Shown here piece by piece: positions 59,468-64,000 of a stretch of DNA of 64,000 nt (its first letter is position 1; every line of letters begins with the position of its first letter). The notes beneath the pieces are model-generated. The model was not told the DNA's origin. It did no database searches and saw nothing but the letters and a program-made list of their open reading frames with translations. The translations under genes and the position numbers were made by a program. Origin of the DNA: Myxocyprinus asiaticus (Eukaryota > Chordata > Actinopteri > Cypriniformes > Catostomidae); assembly GCF_019703515.2 (NCBI RefSeq), contig NC_059372.1, forward strand, positions 20,264,931-20,328,930, given 5' to 3'.

Positions 59468-60530
59468 GGGCCCAAGCACTGAAAGTGCAGAGGCCCTAAT
59501 GTTGTTGTTGTTGTTTTTCTTTCAGCTGCTCCCATTAGGGGTCGCCACAGCGGACCATCCATGATCCGCATATTTGACTTGGCTCCTCCTAGGGGATTCA
59601 TGTGACTGTTACCAAATTAAGGCAACATTATGCCAAGACATTGAAGATGCTAAATTTCAAACAGATTTATGATAAATCGTGTGTTAACTCCATTGCCTTG
59701 GTGAGTCAATAAATTAATGACAAAAATGGGAAACAGGAAGTGTCACATATCTTCTGTGTGTATTGTGTGATTTGGATAAAAATTGATCTGTATGTTTGGT
59801 AATGGGGGATGATCACATGGAGGTGGCTACTGTGGGTCACGGTCATAGTGCCACCAACTGGAAGCAGGAAGTGTGGCACTTACAACAGACTTTGAAGTAG
59901 TCCTCTTACATTTACCCAAATCGCTTCAGAATTGTTAACAATGTCAAGACACCACTGATGTAAAATTGTGAAGGGATTCTTGATATCATAAAGTGTTTTC
60001 ATGGCAATGGATAAAATTACATGATGTTGTAGTGTATTCAGGTGTATTTGACGAACTCAGCCATATGTTTAATAATGTTTATGACATGAATGTGGCTATG
60101 GTGCGTCACTGTCATAGGGCCTCCAGCTTTCAACAATAGATCTGACACTTTGAATAGACTTTATAAAAAAAAAAAACTAAAAAAAAAAAACTCTTATATT
60201 CACCCCTGTCACATCAAATTTACTCAGATTGGTGTCAAATTTAAAAAGGTAAGGGGATTCTTGATATCTTACATGAACAAACCAAATAACAATATTCTTT
60301 TTTTGGATTGTTCAAAGGTTCACACTTGCCATAGTTACACATTTATTACATTTGCCACACATATCAAAGTTGTTAACCATTATGTCTGAGCAGAAGGTAA
60401 GACATGGTGTCTTACTTGTTTACTTGACCAAATGCATGTGTCCATCATGCATTGTTTTCTGAAAGCCATCGGGTGGAAATGGACCCATGATACTTGGGCC
60501 CGTCATCGCTGCTTGCAGCTATATTTATTA
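59468..60530. repeat. Dispersed repeat with GGGCCC ends and ATT tail
   Basis: Starts GGGCCCAAGCACTGAAAG and ends TACTTGGGCCCGTCATCGC, then GCTTGCAGCTA and an ATT run. A nested block, GCTCCCATTAGGGGTCGCCA, lies near 59,527. Such ends recur in many fish genomes; the class is unclear to me. Confidence 0.6.
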
Positions 60531-60562
60531 TATTATTATTATTATTATTATTATTACTATTA
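60526..60562. repeat. (ATT)n microsatellite
   Basis: A run of ATT units at the tail of the preceding repeat. Confidence 0.95.
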
Positions 60563-60791
60563 TCATTATGATGTTTACATTTATAATTGCCTTTAGATCA
60601 TAATTTATATTGGAAATTTTCCACCTGTTGTCGTAGACGGGTATTGCATGACAGCAAATTTGGCCGGTGAAGGAAGTTGGAGACAGTAAATGTTTGTATT
60701 TGGGGAGGTAATTATATACCATTTTTTGTTTTTGTTTACCACTTCATTATTTTATCAGCTTTTTCAATTAGTGAAATGCAATATGAATTTA

Positions 60792-61847
60792 CAGGGCTCC
60801 AGTCTGCGACTAAAATGGTTGCAAATGTGACCAAAAATAATTAATTGCGACAATAATTTAAAATCTAGTCGCCACTGGCAACAGTCGGATTGTGTGCGTT
60901 CATATGTGGTTTTGTCAGATATCATCTTGTGAATTATTTAATATATTTTTAAAATGCGTAAAACCATTGTGTCTCGCGCCACTTTTCACCGTTTCTGTTT
61001 CTGACGAGCTCGCTGCACCGCATGCAACAACAAACCCAGTGTGAGAGAGTTTTAAACAAATGACTCTTTTGAACCGGATCTTTTTCATGAATCACCCGAA
61101 AAGAAATGAGGGTTTGAACGCAGGAGCTCAGGTTAGCAGTTTGAATCAGATTCACTTTCTCAGCGAATCAGCCATGTGTGAGCTCACAGCTGGGAACACA
61201 GACATTTCAAAATAAGAGTCCCATGGGTATTTCAGGCTTCTTTATAATTAAAAGTCCCATATTGTGTACCACTTTTTTTCTTCTGGTAATTATTGATTGG
61301 GATTGGAGTAGCATAATAAACTGCATCTGGGATTTCATTCAATTTGCACTCTTGTAGTCTCTGTGTCTGGGTCCATCCGGTAACAGTAAAGAAAGACTAA
61401 GGCAATCTTTTAAAACAATTAAAATTACATATAATCAGGCTTTTGACACAACTATTACACAAGGTACAAACATTCATTAATGCTCAAGAAGACAACACAC
61501 TACTATGTGCATACTATATGTAAATATCTGCAATGTAGATTCTGAAGAACAGTACTAAATAAAAAAATCTTTTCTCTTATATTTGTATAAAATATGAAAG
61601 GGGTGTGAACATTTATGAGACAAAAGGGAATACAAAAGTATCTTCTCAACTATATATATACTGTTTATTAAACCTTCGATGATGGATTATCAGCTGACTT
61701 CCTTTTCTTTGGCTTTCTATCTTGTTTCTGAACCTCAATCTAAATCAAGAAAATCTGTTATTTGGCTACTAAAAACAGCCATTTGGGTCCTTAATGTTTC
61801 AGTTTAGAAGCCAATGGCTCTTGTCTTTTTTTTTGTCTGGAGCCCTG
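60792..61847. mobile_element. Probable hAT-like element
   Basis: Ends CAGGGCTCCAGTCTGCGAC and the complement of TGTCTGGAGCCCTG, flanked by ATTTA on both sides (60,787-60,791; 61,848-61,852). 1056 bp with no transposase frame. Confidence 0.65.
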
Positions 61848-62954
61848 ATTTAGAAATATCTTTCGTTTATTTAATTTTTTTGTGTTTTAATACATTTAAT
61901 TTTTAAAGCAAAATCGACTGGTAGAAGTGAAATGCGTGCAAAATATTCACAGATCCCTCAGCAGTGGGGGCAGGGGGTTGAAAATGTAATCGGATATCAT
62001 GATTAAATTTTTTTTTTTTTTTTTTTTATAAAAACATAGTGAAAATATTTCTTGCCCTATTGAGGGGGGCATGCAAGAAAAATGCGACTATTTGGAAACG
62101 TGCCCTGTCAGCACATTGTGTCCCCAACTTAAAATCTTGTGAATAGATCATAAAATCTGGTGGAATAAATATAAATACACAAAATCTTTAATCTGGTGAA
62201 TATGTAGATAGGCTATAAAAAGCTTAATTTGGTAAATAATTTAACAAAGCCAAGTCTCCACAATTTCAAAATAGCAGTCCTAAAATAAGCAAGAGTAGGC
62301 CTATTCTACTTAAAGCTGAACACATTTATATCCACATCACCAATTAAGGTAATTGCATGGTTTAGGCTTTATTCCCAAACAGTTTAAATGCTCAATAGAG
62401 GTTTAATTACTTGTAAATCTATTCAGAATATTTCTGCACATGGAGGATTGCGGAGAAACCAAAACAAGCGCATTTTCCACGCTTTTCTCTTCTAGAAATG
62501 TATTGAGGCTCGCTCTTGCTATTTATTCCACAGCATTTAGCTAATTCTGCACATGTAATTTAACTAAATAATTATGTCCTCCACATTATGTTAAAATATG
62601 TGCACACAAAATAAGCCTAGAATGTAGCCTATCATAAAACGTTATGATATAGATTTAAGGTGCTTTGACCTATTTGTTGGCTTCATTATTTTTTTCTCAT
62701 TTCTTTTAATGTTTGCATTTGTATTTAATAATTGCTGCAAAATGTGTGTTTGAAATTTCACAATTTCTTGAGACCTCGTGCCCCCAAAATTGTTATACTT
62801 GCACACTGCACAGACATAAACGAAAATTCTGTTTCAGCAGATATTAATGTCAGAAATATCAGGAGAAACCAAAGTTAAAAACACATTCCACAGTTAAAAG
62901 CCTACATATCCAGCTTCATCTGGTGAAAAAAAAAAAAAGAATATATCAATAATA

Positions 62955-63060
62955 TAATTAAATAATAATAATAATAATAATAATAATAATTACAATTAAT
63001 AATAATTGTAATAATAATAATTTGTATTATTAATAACAATATTCTTATTCTTATTCTTAT
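62955..63060. repeat. (ATA/ATT)n imperfect microsatellite
   Basis: Mixed AAT, AAT-complement and TTATTC units over about 100 bp. Confidence 0.92.
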
Positions 63061-63454
63061 TATCTGAGGCATATTTTATATACAGAAACTATACATGTAA
63101 GAGGGTTATATTTTAAAATTAGTTTTGAGACATGTCCGGGTTAAGCCACACCCACATCTGGTTCTATCTACAAAAAACTACAAATTTTGCCATAGTAACA
63201 GATACAGATAATGGCTTTGCTGCACACCCCTACTGTCAATGTTAATTGAATTTTCCTCTTCTCAGTAATATTACTTTGCCTAGTTTTTGCTGACAAAAAA
63301 AAGTTTAAAAAGTTTAAAAGGCTTATTAAAAAAAGCTTTTTTAAATAAGACTTTAAAACAAGTATAGACTAACAGTATATTCTCTGTATTAAGATAGATA
63401 GCCCTTTAAAAAAGGAAACTTGGTGTCAAACTGAAGACAAACTGATAAGCCATA

Positions 63455-63961
63455 CAGTACTGTACAAAAGTCTTAGGCGCATAAGATGTTTCACAAAAAC
63501 ATTTATCTTAAGATAGTTATGTATATCTTCAGCTTTAGTGTGTCAATAGGAAATATAAATTTTAGACTCCCAAACATTACTTTTGTAAATAGAATAGAAG
63601 AACAGGGAGCACTGCAACAGAAAGCATGGCCCCCACAGACCCCCTACTGAACATCGAGTCAGTCTGGGATTAAATGAAGAGATAGAAGCAATTGAAACAG
63701 CCTAAATAGATAGAAGAACTGTGGCAATTCTCCAAGAAGCCTGTAACATCCTATCTGCCAACAACCAAGAAAAACTGTGTCCAGGTGTACCTAGGAGAAT
63801 TGGTGCTGTTTTGAAGGCAAAAGTGGTCACATCAAATATTGATTTTAGCTTTTTTTATGTTTACTGGACTTTGCATGACATTAATTGATAAATGAAAACT
63901 ATTTATGGTATTATTTTTGAAGACATTTTTCACCAGTTCCTAAAACTTTTGCACAGTACTG
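63455..63961 (+). mobile_element. Internally deleted Tc1-like element
   Basis: 507 bp, TA at 63,453-63,454 and 63,962-63,963; ends CAGTACTGTACAAAAGTCTT and the complement of TTTTGCACAGTACTG. Only the C-terminal transposase code remains on the plus strand (NIESVWD and a following ELWQFSKKPV), with stops. Confidence 0.88.
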
Positions 63962-64000
63962 TAGGTGCAATTAAACTTAATGTGACATTTTTGGCTATTG

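Overview
This window looks like nuclear DNA from a ray-finned fish, most likely a cyprinid-type species. It is AT-rich and crowded with Tc1-like elements at TA sites, hAT-type elements with 8-bp target duplications, TTAA-flanked MITEs with the ends typical of cyprinid genomes, tRNA-derived SINEs and microsatellites. Its genes are split into small exons with GT/AG junctions. The species call is inference from repeat content and cannot be made firm here. There is no CRISPR array, operon, phage or plasmid feature.

Genes, left to right. (1) 8.6-15.5 kb, plus strand: a decaying array of CysD (WxxW, mucin-2/mucin-5AC type) domains. Each domain is coded by two small exons, and the domains alternate between two types, alpha and beta, three times. 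Stops, frameshifts, a lost exon and a lost donor indicate a pseudogene. (2) 29.7-43.3 kb, plus strand: a six-exon, 249-codon membrane protein with a complete CDP-alcohol phosphotransferase motif, best matched to tmem269. (3) 46.0-49.2 kb, minus strand: styk1, a single-pass receptor-like pseudokinase relative, with nine coding exons. It lies tail to tail with tmem269. (4) 52.3 kb, plus strand: the first coding exon of magi3; its first intron fills the rest of the window.

Between and inside the genes lies mobile DNA. One Tc1-like element (2728-4308) still has an uninterrupted 345-codon transposase with a full DD34E triad and long matching terminal repeats. Other Tc1-like copies are broken or internally deleted. 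Intron 3 of tmem269 holds a nest about 5 kb across: an outer terminal-repeat element contains SINEs, a fold-back Tc1-like element carrying its own SINE, and a hAT-type element that seems to contain yet another. A terminal-repeat element at 21.7-22.4 kb carries a fragment of a protein family known from fish and arthropod genomes, and a near-perfect 110-bp palindrome lies at 17.7-17.9 kb.

The genes do not form a pathway: a lipid-enzyme-like membrane protein, a kinase-like receptor and a junctional scaffold simply sit side by side. I found no convincing new biological system. The most unusual structures are the alternating CysD array, the nested transposons, the intact transposase and the palindrome.
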